From positions 1-45,413 of the forward strand of contig JADNYJ010000274.1 of assembly GCA_015501075.1 (NCBI GenBank): a stretch of 45,413 nt of DNA. Reading direction: 5' to 3'. Position numbers and translations under genes: made by a program. Below the pieces are notes generated by a model. That model worked only from the letters and a program-made list of their open reading frames with translations. It was not told the DNA's origin and ran no database searches. Positions 10,449 to 21,540 of this stretch are shown piece after piece (within the stretch, counting starts at the first letter, position 1; the number at the start of each line of letters is the position of its first letter). Source of the stretch: Gymnopilus junonius. Taxonomy: Eukaryota; Basidiomycota; Agaricomycetes; Agaricales; Galerinaceae.

Positions 10449-13318
10449 GGCGAACGCCGAGGGGTTAGCCTTCAAAAAGGAAACGAGCTGATCCAGATGC
10501 ACTGGATAGTCATGACGATCATGTTGGGGACACGATCGGAATAGGTGATCATGAGTTTGGGTGTGGAAGCCGCACTCACAACTGGTTGATTCAGGAATGT
10601 TGAATCAAGAGTAATACTCCCCAATGGGAGCATGGTTGGTGATGGCATGAGTGACCCTTGTAAAGAGAGTCAGGTCGCTGCCTGCAGCTTGAAGCCAGGG
10701 ACCACCTCATTTGGCCCGTGGTTCGAGTCGACCCCCGTCGAGGTCGGTGAGGGACAGAAATTGTTGCCCTGAATACGAAGGTTGCTGGAACAACTCTTGC
10801 CAGCCTTCCCCCGGATTATCGTCAGTGGCTTTGCGCAGTGACGCAAGTGAGTATGGCGTATTAGGCCCCACTGCTACAGAGAGCTCAGTCGCTATGAGAT
10901 GAGCCTGGTAGTGTATGCCCCACTTCAAAGAAGAAGGGACATGATGAAGAGAGATGTGGCAGCCAGGGCCCCTGGTCCACCACTCTGTAAGGGCGCGAAT
11001 CACAGCCAAGGAATGACCCTGGCCGGAATGCACGGAAGCATTGAGCAGACTCCCCAAGGCCTTGGTGGAGTCTGACATGATAACAATGTAGTCACAGTTG
11101 TCCAAGGCACAAGCCTGGACAATTGCAGTACGAAGGGAGTAAAGCTCAGCATCCTCTGCAAGAGCACTCCCTGCTATGTAGCGAGATGCATGCACCTTGA
11201 CACCTTGGTGAAAAACAAGCAAAGCTGCAATAGCCTGCTTGTTCCGATCAGTGGGGCAACTACCATCGCCGACACATACCAGAGTGGACGGTTCCCGCTT
11301 CGAAGCCTCCCAGAAGCAGTCTAACCATTCGCGCCAAAGCCCAACCTTATCCTTGGGTGCTGGAGTGATATCAAAGTGAATTCCATGATGTAACTCAAGG
11401 AAGCGCCCACCTGGACGAGCCTCGGGAGCAAAGGGCTCCAGAGGCTCGCTGACTACATGGAGCATGTCATCGACGTCCATAACAGTACCCTGCACCTTAG
11501 CGCATTGTGGGGGTCATAAAGGCAGCAGAGCGAGGGTGAGGATTGCTCCTTTGGAAAAGGGTGCACTCAGAAGGGAGCGCACTGGATGAGTGTCCAAGAG
11601 GGCCGCCATGCGCAGAACGCCTACTGTGGCAGCACGTTTCAAGACTAAGTTGATAGGGACCAGGCCAGCAAGGGCCTCGATCCCTCCCATTGGGGAGGTG
11701 TGGAACACACCGGTAATCCAGAGTGCAGCATGGTGTTGCATGCTAGTCAGAAGTTTGATGGTCCCCTGGCACTTAGCACCCTGGAAGAACCACAATCGGA
11801 GGCCGTATGTTGCAATAGGCAACACACAAGACCTGTAAAGCAGACGCTTTTGCATGGGCGTGAGCCCCCTGGATGATTACCAAGCATCCGCATCACCTTA
11901 ACAGTGGTGAAGGACTTGGTAGAATAGTACCGGACATGTTCATGAAATGTCAATTTCTGGTCAAAGAAGAAACCCAGTACTGCCAAAATGGCTTGGGCAT
12001 CAGACGTTTGTCACGGGTGTAGGGAGCATACCCTAGATCCATGGACGGATTGAACTCAGAATGAGAACAATCAAAGTGGAATAACTCCATTTTGTCATGC
12101 TCAAGAGCGAGGGTGAACTTTGTGAAGAGTTCGAAGATCACCGCATAGGACCTTTTCAGGCTATGCAGTTGGCATCGAGTGTCTTTGACTGCACAATAAG
12201 TTGCCATCATCGACATAAGAGAGCAGAGTGGTATCGGAAACCGACTCATTCTGCATGAAAAGTTTCAGCACTGGTGCAAGGAAGAGTGCCGAGAGACGGG
12301 GACAAAGCAGAGCCCTGCCCCACCCCGACGTCAGCTGTCGGGGGTCAGATTGAAAACCATTCCAGTGTAAGATGTGGAATGGCCAACCAGGTATGATGAA
12401 AAGAATTCCACCACATTAGGAGGGAAGCCCTGCTTCCTGAGAATCGCAATCACACTTCGTGATTGAGGGAAGGGAAGAACTGTGCCACGTCGAAGGCGAT
12501 GACACTGGTCTTTAAGCCACGAGCCCACCCTGCATGCACCAAGTGCATGAGGAGCAAGCCCGCATCCTCGGTGGAGCGCTGGCGCACACCACCGAGTTGA
12601 TTAGGGTGAAAGATATCGTGCTTAACAGCATCGAATTGAATGCAGTTGGAAAGCATTTTCTCAACCAATTTGCCAAGGGTGTTCAGGAGCACAATGGGCC
12701 TGAACGCCTTGGGCATGGAATATGAGGGCTTGTTCAGTTTCGGAATGATCACCGACAAGGACTCCTTAAAGTGAGTTGGCCAATACCCAACCCAAAGGCA
12801 GGCGTTAGCTAACTGCACGAACACCTGAAGACAGTGTTCATCATGAATAATTGCCTTAAGGTATGACCACTTGATATGATCAGGACCCGGCGCTGAGTTG
12901 TTAGAGCAGGATGCCAAGGCCTCCCTCAATTCTAACAGTGAAAAGGTGGTTCACTCTTGCACTTCCATATCAGGAAGGGAGGTGAGACCACTAATGTCAT
13001 ACATTCGGTCAGAGGCCGAGTTGTACATGCCATGAAGGGCATCCCAGAGGGAGGGCATATCATGGCAAGGCTGTCCGTTGAATTGGATAGCCTCGGAAGG
13101 CAGTAACTTGCACTGCTGGATCCAATTCATGAGATCCCAGGGACGCTTGTTAGTAGTAGCAACTTCAGTGATGCATTCATCAAAGAACTTGTGTTTAGCA
13201 GCTTTGACAGCTTTGCAGAAAATTTTATGGTTATCACGAGAGTTATCTCGCTGATAAGCATCGAAAGAGTCCTCACAAGAGTCGTCCCACCAAGGACGGG
13301 AGTGAGGGGAAATATGAA
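10449..13318 (-). mobile_element. LINE copy C, lacking both ends
   Basis: A minus-strand copy from mid-ORF2 (just before the SRPWWDDSCEDSF segment) to the last ORF2 codons. It has no 3' UTR and no poly-A of its own: it begins directly at the end of B2's poly-A, with AAGG as possible microhomology. The right edge, GAAT/CTCCATG, is where LINE similarity stops and a host coding fragment starts. Loss of the 3' end is not explained by normal LINE insertion, so deletion or recombination is likely. Confidence 0.9.
10449..13318 (-). pseudogene. LINE ORF2 middle and 3' part (C), broken
   Basis: Covers reverse transcriptase and RNase H. The motif A Asp is kept (IAFDVAQFFPSLNHE) and the first RNase H Asp is kept (CVGDGSCPTD, codon at 11267-11265). 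The frame is broken at least five times: a TGG>TGA stop at about 12953-12951 after VQE, and shifts near 12455, 12330, 12170, 11960 and 11510. Open pieces remain at 12450-12929 and 10707-11495. It is non-functional. Confidence 0.9.
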
Positions 13319-13416
13319 TCTCCATGTCTATGACAGATCGCTGGTTGTTGCCAACAGACTTCTTCTTCAATGAAACTGCTTCATCCTCTGGCCAATCTGA
13401 CAGCAGCATGCGAAAT
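13319..13416 (-). pseudogene. Host gene, 3'-most fragment beyond LINE D
   Basis: A 98 bp coding fragment reading AFRMLLSDWPEDEAVSLKKK then SVGNNQRSVIDMEI on the minus strand. It continues, in the same frame, the ORF that stops at the other side of LINE D (ending HKPYVEA at 14796) once the shared GGC is counted once. It is cut at 13318 by LINE C, so the protein's C-terminus is not in the window. See the entries at 14796-16620 and 21541-21970 for the rest of the gene. Confidence 0.65.
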
Positions 13417-13419
13417 GCC

Positions 13420-14792
13420 TTTTTTTTTTTTTTTTTTTTTTTAAATCAAGGATTTATATACCGGTGCGCGAAAGCAGTCCGGTTGCAGATATACATACAC
13501 CCAAGTAATCTACCATTAAACTACGCCTAGTGCGAGACTGGCTCTCGCGGGCCAACTTAGAACCACAAAGCAGTGGGCCCGTACTCTCGTTGATGCCCCG
13601 ACCGAAGGGAGGGGTCCAACAAAGTAATAGAAGGGCACCGGAAGGGGGCCCACCAGCCAAACCCGACAGCCCAGGATGCACGCATACTGTGTTAGCCACT
13701 GAAGGCAGACCATTTTGGGTCGCCGAAGCAGGGGGTCAACACTTGTCTGTCGATAGCGCCAAAGCTCCAGAGCAAAGACCCCCACCCTCAACCCAGCAAA
13801 GCTGAAGCCCGCCAAGTATTAGGACTCTGTTCTGAGCGCACCCCAAACCGCTGAATCCAGCCCGCAGGAACAACACCTACCTTGCCCAACCAAGTTATCC
13901 GACACCCCGAGGGGGGCAGTTGAAGGCAAACACTGTGGGGTTAGCCTTCAAAAAGGAGATGAGCTGATCCAGACAAACTGGATAGTCGTGACGGTCGTGC
14001 TGGGGACACGTCCGGAATAAGTGGTCACGGGTTTGGGTATGGAAGCCGCACTCGCAACTGGTGGATTCGGGGATGTTGAATTGAGAGTAATACTCCCCAA
14101 TGGGAGCATGGTTGGTGATGGCATGAGTGACCCTTGTAAACAGAGTCAAGTCGCCGCCTGCCGCTTGAAGCCAGGGACCACCTCGTTTGGCCCGTGGTTC
14201 GAGTCGACCCCCGTCGAGGTCGGTGAGAGACAGAAACTGTCGCCCTGAGTATGAAGGTTGCTGGAACAACTCTTGCCAGCCTTCCCCCGGATTATCGTCA
14301 GCCGCTTTATGCAATGATGCAAGTGAATGTGGCGTGTTGGGCCCCACCGCTACAGAGAGCTCAGTCGCCATGACATGGGCTTGGTAGTGTATACCCCACT
14401 TCAAAGAAGATGGGACATGATGAAGAGAGATGTGGTGGCCAGGACCTCTGGTCCACCACTCTGTAAGGGCGCGAATCACAGCCAAGGAATGACCCTGGCC
14501 GGAATGCACGGAAGCATCGAGCAGACTCCCCAAGGCCTTGGTGGAGTCCAACAAGATAACAATGTAGTCACAGTTGTCCATGGCGCAAGCCCGGACAATT
14601 GCAGTATGAAGGGAGTAAAGCTCAGCATCTTCCGCAAGAGCACTCCCGGCCGCGTAGTAAGATGCGTGCACCTCAGCTCCTTGGCGAAACACAAGCGAAG
14701 CTGCAATAGCTTGCTTGTTCCAGTCAGTGGGGCGACTACCATCGCCAACACAGACCAGAGTGGACGGTTCCTGCTTCGAAGCTTCCCAGAAG
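13420..14792 (-). mobile_element. LINE copy D, 5'-truncated
   Basis: Minus-strand copy with poly-A (poly-T 13420-13442), 3' UTR and the RNase H-to-end part of ORF2. It lies inside the host gene. Only GCC is repeated at the two edges (13417-13419 and 14793-14795), so the target duplication is 3 bp or is simple microhomology. It shares VILLDSTKAL with copy F where the other copies have VIMSDSTKAL, placing D and F in one subfamily. Confidence 0.92.
13895..14792 (-). pseudogene. LINE ORF2 3' part (D), open but truncated
   Basis: Encodes RNase H and the C-terminal CCHC of ORF2 in one open frame of about 300 residues, ending CPPRGVG. Catalytic candidates are kept: Asp in CVGDGSRPTD (codon 14743-14741), Glu in EDAELYSL, Asp in LLDSTK. 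The CCHC cluster reads CECGFHTQTRDHLFRTC. Its apparent N-terminus (MDHKPYVEAF) is host sequence fused by the insertion. No endonuclease or reverse transcriptase is present, so it cannot move by itself. Confidence 0.88.
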
Positions 14793-15667
14793 GCCTCGAC
14801 ATATGGTTTATGATCCACCTAGTCTTTTGCTCCCAATCCACACTGGTGGTCTAAATAGCACCCACAAATGATTGTGTGTCCCAGAAAGACTGAAAGCACC
14901 ATGTCGTCACATAATGAAGCATCCTCAGGTGTCAACAATTCACGAGGGAAGATGCAGCAGTCGAGGGCGAGAAGCTCAATGCAGAAGTTGTGATCAAACA
15001 AGTCCCATATGACTTGACACTGTATCTTCGCATCAATGGAGAGATTTCCTGCTGCAATTGAAGAGGTGGAGAGGACCACATTGCTTCACCAGTAGATGTT
15101 GATTGGTGAGGGTTCCTCCGGAATGTCGAATCCATATAGCTCATGGAATTTCTCCTCTACACAAGCCTTCTTGTATGGTCTCCAACCTTCATCTTTACCT
15201 TCATCTTTTCCTTCATCTTTTTTCAAGCCATAAGCTGTTCCCAATGCAAAAAGAAAGTTGTGCCAATCTTGAGTCCCAAGGATGACTACACCATTCCTGT
15301 CCATCCTGGGGTGCAGTTTTGCACCAGTGTCAAGAAGAGTGCTGAAACATGTCAACTGAAACATGCATGAGCCACGCCACAAGATAGATATCTGACCTGC
15401 TACCAGAACTGCACAAGACATGGGGATCAAGAACAGGGAAGCCTCGCATGAGTCCCTGGTTGGCATGCTCCCATACCAGTTTCCAGTCCAGTTTAACAGA
15501 CTGTAATGCATAGACCCAGAATGGAGAAGGTTCTGGTGCATATGGTGACTTCAGCTCCTTGAATTTGTCATGATTGATCTGTTGGCCTTTTACAGCATGA
15601 TTAGGTGGCACAAAAGGCGATGTGAAAGGCGAAGATGGGGTGGAGGCAGATTGAGGAGGGACCAACA

Positions 15668-15719
15668 CTAATTATACTTATCAGACATGTGTATGTCATA
15701 AAATGAGAAGCGCGCATAC
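15668..15719 (-). other. Intron in broken host gene
   Basis: 52 bp, GTATGC donor, AATTAG acceptor, phase 1. It follows a 60 bp exon at 15720-15779. Confidence 0.7.
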
Positions 15720-15779
15720 CTTGTGCCATAGAGGTCAAAGAAGATGGCTGCGCCAGGGCAGGCAATGCAACAGAGCGAC

Positions 15780-15831
15780 CTGAGACTAATTCAATAAGTA
15801 ATGAATAGTAAAAAGATTAAGCAGGACTTAC
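15780..15831 (-). other. Intron in broken host gene
   Basis: 52 bp, GTAAGT donor, TCTCAG acceptor, phase 1. Confidence 0.7.
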
Positions 15832-16620
15832 CTGATGGTTCTTTGGGCGGCAGTTCACCCGGATGCAATCCCCAAGCCGAATGGCCCACATCAATGTTGC
15901 CAAGGCACAAAGTCTGACAGGCTCGATTGCGAACGGCCAAGGGAGGGCCGTCCCAAATGATATTTGTTCCCCTGTAGGGCATCAATACCATATTCGGTTT
16001 GTCCATGGGTATCTGCTCATGGAGCTGCATTTTCACAGAAAATGCAGATATGGGCCATATCAGCCAGCAAGGGACACCCATTTCATAAAATTTTTGAGCC
16101 AAGAGCAGGTCGTGTGTTATGCACCCCATGATACTCATGTCGACAGAGGCGGGAACACCATTCAATGATAGCTCAATGTCTTGCCATTTGCGGTAGTAGT
16201 TGAGGCAAGTGAGCATCTCCAAGGCATGTCATTGGAAGGTGGTTAAAGTAAGAAGGGTCATCATGTAAGTCTGCGGAGCCCATTGAAGGGTGAGATTTGT
16301 GAATCGCTGGCCAGTGTTACTGTGCAGCATTTCACGGCATTCCTTGCTAGTACATCCAAATCCTTTCTCTTGCATGAAATTTTTGACCTCTTCATCAATC
16401 GTGATTCTCAAGTCGATGAGTTCCTGACGCAAATCTTCTCGTATCATCCCCACATCGGAAACTGTTCCAGGCCCCCTAACAAAATCGTCTGGGCAAAGAT
16501 TGTGCCAAAGGAGATGGTACTTGTGTTTGGGCAGATCTTCTTCACAAGGTTTTGTCCAGACAAAAGGGAGATACCATGTCCTGTCGAAATAAAACTAGGG
16601 CCACAATGAAAAGTCATGGG

Positions 16621-16637
16621 TACCATATCGACCATCT
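16621..16637 (+). repeat. Target-site duplication of LINE E, left copy
   Basis: TACCATATCGACCATCT, 17 bp, repeated exactly at 21524-21540. Confidence 0.95.
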
Positions 16638-17115
16638 TTTTTTTTTCTTTTTTTTTTTTTTTTTAAATCAAGGATTTATATACCGGTGCGCGAAAGCAGT
16701 CCGGTCGCAGATATACATACACCCGAGTAATCTACCGTTAAACTATGCCTAGTGCGAGACTGGCTCTCACGGGCCGACTTAGGACCATAAAACAATGGGC
16801 CCGTACTCTCGTTGATGCCCCGACCAAAGGGAGGGGTCCAACAAAGTAAAAGAAGGGCACCGGAAGGGGGCCCGCCAGCCAAATCCGACAGCCCAGGATG
16901 CGCGCGTACTGTGTTAGCCACTGAAGGCAGACCATTTCAGGTCGCCGAAGCGGGGGGCCACACTTGTCTGTCGATAGTGCTGAAGCTCCAGAACCCAGAC
17001 CCCCACCCTCAACCCAGCAAAGCCGAAGCCCGCCAGGTATTAGGACTCTGTTCTGAGTGCAACCCAGACCGCCGAACCCAGCCAACAGGAACAACACCTA
17101 CCTTGCCCGACCAAG

Positions 17116-20100
17116 TTATCCGACACCCCGAGGGGGGCGGTTGAAGGCGAATGCCATAGGATTAGCCTTCAAAAAGGATACGAGCTGATCCAGATGAACT
17201 GGATAGTCATGACGGTCATGCTGGGGACACGTCCGGAACAAATGATCGCGAGTTTGGGTATGGTGGCTGCACTCGCAACTGGTGGATTCGGGGATGTTGA
17301 ATCGAGAGTAGTACTCCCCGATGGGAGCATGGTTGGTGATGGCGCAAGTGACCCTTGTAAAGAGAGTCAAGTCGCCGCCTGCAGCTTGAAGCCAGGGACC
17401 ACCTTGTTTGGCCCGTGGTTCGAGTCGACCCCCGTCGAGGTCGGTGAGTGACAAAAATTGGCGCCCTGAGTACGAAGGTTGCTGGAACAACTCTTGCCAG
17501 CCTTCCCCTGGGTTGTCGTCCGCTGCTTTGCGCAGCGATGCAAGTGAATGTGGCATGTTAGGCCCCACCGCTACAGAAAGCTCAGTTGCCATGAGATGAG
17601 CTTGATAGTGTATGCCCCACTTCAGAGAAGATGGGACATGATGAAGGGAGATGTGGTGGCCAGGGCCCCTGGTCCACCACTCTGTAAGGGCACGGATCAC
17701 AGCCAAGGAATGACCCTGGCCGGAATGCACGGAGGCATCAAGCAGACTCCCCAAAGCCTTGGTGGAATCCGACATGATAACAATGTAGTCACAGTTGTCC
17801 ATGGCGCAAGCCCGGACAATTGCAGTACGAAGGGAGTAAAGCTCCGCATCCTCTGCAAGAGCACTCCCAGCCGCATAGCGAGATGCATGCACCTCAACTC
17901 CCTGGCGAAAGACAAGCAAAGCTGCAATAGCCTGCTTGTTCCGATCAGTGGGGCGACTACCATTGCCGACACAGATCAGAGTGGACGGTTCTCGCTTCGA
18001 GGCTTCCCAGAAGCGGTCTAACCATTCGCGCCGGAGCCCAACCTTATCCTTGGGTGCCAGAGCAATATCAAAGCAAATTCCATAATGTAACTCAAGGAAT
18101 CGCCCGCCTGGATGAGCCTCTGGAGCAAAGGGCTCCAGCGGCTCGCTGACAACATGGAGCATGTCATCGACGTCCATAACAGTACCCCGCACCTTAGCGC
18201 GTTGTGGGGCAGTCATAAAGGCAGCAGAGTGAGGGTGGGAAGTCGCTCCTTTGGAAAAGGGCGCACTCAGAAGAGAGCGCACCGGATGAGTGTCCGAGAG
18301 GGCTGCCATGCGCAGAACACCGACTGCAGCAGCACGTTTCAGGACTAAGTTGATAGGGACCAGGCCTGCAAGGGCCTCGATTCCTCCTATTGGAGAAGTG
18401 CGGAATGCACCAGTAATCCAGAGTGCAGCATGACGTTGCATGCTGGTCAGTAGTTTAATGGTTCCCTGGCACTTAGCGCCTTGGAAGAACCACAAGCGAA
18501 GGCCGTATGTTGCGATAGGCAACACACAAGACCTGTAAAGCATATGCTTTTGCATGGGCGTAAGCCCCCTAGATGAGTTACCAAGCATCTGCATCGCCTT
18601 AACGGTGGTGAAGGACTTGGTAGAATAATACCGGACATGTTCGTGAAATGTCAGTTTCCGGTCAAAGAAGAAACCCAAGTACCGCCAAAACGGCTTGGGC
18701 GTCAGATGCTTGTCACGGGTGTAAGGGGCGTACCCCAGATCCATGGACGGATTGAACTCCGAGTGAGAGCGATCAAAATGGAATAACTCCGTTTTGTCAT
18801 GCTCAAGAGCGAGGGCGAACTTTGTGAAAAGTTCGAAAATTACTGCATAGGATCTTTTCAGGGCTATGCAGTTGGCGTCAAGGGTCTTTGACTGCACAAT
18901 AAGTGTGCCATCATCGACATAAGAGAGCAGAGTGGTATCGGAGACCGACTCATTCTGCATGAAAAGTTTCAGCACTGGTGCGAGGAAGAGTGCTGAGAGG
19001 ACCGGGGACAAAGCAGAGCCCTGTCCCACCCTGACATCAGCTTGTCGGGGGTCAGATTGAAAACCGTTCCAGGCATACGACATGGAACGGCCAACCAGGT
19101 ATGATGAAAAGAATTCCAACACGTTAGGAGGGAAGCCCTGCTTCCTAAGGATCACAATCAGCACTTCGTGATTGAGGGAAGGGAAGAACTGTGCCATGTT
19201 GAAGGCGATGACACTGGTCTTTAAGCCGCGAGCCCACCCTGCATGCACCAGGTGCGTGAGGAGCAAGCCCGCATCTTCAGTGGAGCGCTGACGCACACCA
19301 CCAAGTTGATTAGGGTGAAAGATATCGTGCTTGACAGCATCGAATTGAATATGGTTGGAAAGCATTTTCTCAACCAATTTGCCCAGGGTGTTCAGGAGCA
19401 CAATGGGCCTGAACACCTTAGGCGTGGAATATGAGGGCTTGTTCGGTTTAGGAATAATAACCGACAAGGATTCCTTGAAATGAATTGGCCAATACCCAAC
19501 CCGAAGGCAGGCGTTAGCCAACTGCACGAACACCTGAAGGCAGTGTTCGTCGCGAATAAGTGCCTTAAGGTGTGACCACTTGATATGATCAGGACCTGGC
19601 GCTGAGTTGTTGGAGCAGGATGCCAAGGCCTCCCTCAATTCCAACAGTGAAAAGGCGGTCCACTCTCATACGTCCATATCGGGAAGGGAGGTGAGACCAC
19701 TAATGTCATACATTCGGTCAGAGGCCGAGTTGTACATGCCATGAAGGGCGTCCCAGAGGGAAGGCATATCATGGCAGGGCTGTCCGTTGAATTGGATAGC
19801 CTCGGAGGGTGGTAACTTGCACTGCTGGATCCAATTCATGAGATCCCAGGGGCGCTTGTTAGTAGTAGCAACTTCAGTGATGCATTCATCAAAGAATTTG
19901 CGCTTAGCAGCTTTGACAGCTTTGCGGAAAATTTTATGGTTATCACGAGAGTTATCTCGCTGATAAGCATCGAAGGACTCCTCACAGGAGTCATCCCACC
20001 AAGGACGGGAGTGAGGAGAGATACGAATCATCTTGGAATACTTACGCCAAGCATCCGAGAAGGCCGAGGCCACGTCCGAAGACACAGCCTCCACCTGATC

Positions 20101-20952
20101 CAGAGTGGTGATCGGTGTGAAGGGATCAATGCCCTTGAGCTTCTCAATGATGGACAGCACGAAGTCATCCAATTGATCTGGTGGCAGTGAGCACATCGGA
20201 ACAGTTGCTGCTGCTGGGGCAACAGAAATAGAACAGGCCAGCGGAACATGGTCCGATGGCCTGCGCCACAGTTCCCCTCGCCGAGTGCCTGCAGACAGCT
20301 CCTCAGTAGGTTGAACGAAGATGAGGTCGATGACCAACTCTCGTAGTGATGGGTTGCCAGGAATGTGGGTGGGACCCAGATTGACTGGAAGAGAAAGCAT
20401 CAATCCCAGCGTAGCTGCTGTATTCAGCAGGTTATTGGCTGTTGTCCGATGATGCAGGACACCAGGGTCCCACTTATTCGAATGACAGTTGAAGTCGCCC
20501 CCCATGTAGTGAAACATTGGAAGAAAGTCGGCCTGCTCAGTGAGCAGGTCGATAGCTGTGTGTTTATCATCAGAGTACACATTCAGTAAGTTAACAATGG
20601 TGTCCCCAGTAAACAGAGAAACCACCATGGTATCACGGTGATCTATAAGATCACATCACATAGCAGGGCGCCAGGGGTTCAGCCTCGTCGAAACGTAGGT
20701 CAGAACGCGAGGCCGGAGCCCAGTGGGGTCAGGCCGAACCATTACCTTCCAATCAGGGTGGTTCAGTGCACCAATAACTGCCTCACCTTCTCGATCTCTC
20801 GAAGACGGGGCATGTCGTATCTCATGCCAAGGAGGCTCTTGCAAGAAAATAACGTCAAAAGAATCTTTTAGATGGTCGAGAAGTACATTGATATGACCAT
20901 AATTCTGGTTACAATTGTACGAAATAATCCTAATGTCCTCCTTTCTTCTCAT
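17116..20952 (-). pseudogene. LINE ORF2 (E): 1278 codons, two stops, no frameshift
   Basis: The best ORF2 in the window. Endonuclease occupies about residues 1-235 (YNCNQNYGHI, FLQEPPW, GGDFNCHSNKWDP, PSDHVPLAC). Reverse transcriptase lies around 490-720 with SYVDD at 677-681. RNase H follows, then a Cys/His cluster (CECSHHTQTRDHLFRTC) near the end, where one Cys may be lost compared with CECG in other copies. TGA stops lie at 20658-20656 and 19668-19666, both at Arg codons in other copies. The motif A Asp is Asn (IAFNMAQFF, codon 19200-19198), and the first RNase H Asp is Asn (CVGNGS, codon 17964-17962). Codons from 19644 to 17116 form an uninterrupted 842-residue ORF, but its active sites look dead. 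Confidence 0.93.
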
Positions 20953-20954
20953 TA
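20950..20954 (-). promoter_or_regulatory. TAATG stop-start overlap between ORF1 and ORF2 (E)
   Basis: On the minus strand, ORF1 TAA (20954-20952) and ORF2 ATG (20952-20950) share one base, as in B2 and H. Confidence 0.7.
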
Positions 20955-21523
20955 TCGAGCTAGGGGAGGGACGTTAGATGTCAAGGACCGTAGTGCGTGC
21001 TTATCACGTACCTCGCGGTATTTTGCAATGATCCAATCGTGATCGAAGCGGTGGTCCCAGAACTTGCAGTTGCGTCCTGTGGCAGGGTGCTCACCCCGAC
21101 AATTGGGGCAGCGGGCCTTGTGGGGGCATGGATCACCAGCTGGAGTAGGGTGGCACATACCGTCCGAATCCGGCGGAGGCCGGTTGCAGCAGGGCGCGAG
21201 AGCGCGATGCTCATCAGTGGCGTGAGGCCCACCGCATCGCGCGCAGCGACGCTGGTGGGCCCTACAATCCTTGGTGAGGTGACCCCAGCGCTGGCAGCGC
21301 TGGCACATGGGGACACCTCATCGAGCGGCGGCTGGCTTCACGTAGAGCAGCTCGTCCTTGTAGCGAAAAGCTTTGTTGATAAGCGTCTTCGCGGTGCGTC
21401 CAGTCTGGGAATCCCAGATCTCAAAGTAGCAATCGAACTTGGAGCTCTTTGCTGATTGACGTACGAGGCGCGCATGCCCCACAAAAGGAATGCCCGAGAA
21501 GAGAGGGGCCCTTTCGAGCGCCC
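20952..21523 (-). pseudogene. LINE ORF1 C-terminal part (E), one stop
   Basis: C-terminal 190 residues of ORF1, from RALERAPLFSG to VPPLAR, with zinc knuckles CQRCQRWGHLTKDC, CARCGGPHATDEH and CPNCRGEHPATGRNC. A TGA at 21320-21318 replaces the second Arg of the AARRGVP segment seen in B2 and H (CGA>TGA). The upstream part is fused to host sequence by the insertion. Confidence 0.88.
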
Positions 21524-21540
21524 TACCATATCGACCATCT
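21524..21540 (+). repeat. Target-site duplication of LINE E, right copy
   Basis: TACCATATCGACCATCT, identical to 16621-16637. Confidence 0.95.

Larger units (their letters stand above)
14796..16620 (-). pseudogene. Host multi-exon gene, middle and 3' exons, interrupted by LINEs
   Basis: Minus-strand gene of unknown function, probably from an expanded Agaricomycete family, though I give it no name. One frame can be followed from the edge of LINE E to LINE D. Introns of 52 bp each at 15780-15831 (GTAAGT...TCTCAG) and 15668-15719 (GTATGC...AATTAG) are both phase 1 and keep the frame. In-frame stops: TAG 16597-16595, TGA 16231-16229, TGA 15088-15086, TAG 14821-14819. A frameshift lies near 15400. 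Recognisable segments include RKWQDIELSLNGVP, VPCWLIWPISAFSVKMQLHE, a Ser/Pro-rich linker (SASTPSSPFTSP) and a KDEG triplet repeat. The stops fit C>T decay of CAG and CGA. Confidence 0.7.
16638..21523 (-). mobile_element. LINE copy E, nearly full-length, 5'-truncated
   Basis: A 4.9 kb minus-strand insertion with a 27-base A-rich tail (one G interruption), a 3' UTR (about 16665-17115), ORF2 without frameshifts and the C-terminal part of ORF1. It is bounded by exact 17 bp duplications, and the host reading frame matches across the two flanks. Two extra bases (CC on the plus strand) lie between LINE similarity and the right duplication. The clean ends suggest a fairly recent insertion, although stops and active-site changes show decay. 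Confidence 0.96.

Noticed and set aside
17116..19644. 842-residue ORF as an active reverse transcriptase gene
   Set aside because: It is the 3' two-thirds of LINE E ORF2, with upstream stops and Asn at two catalytic positions.
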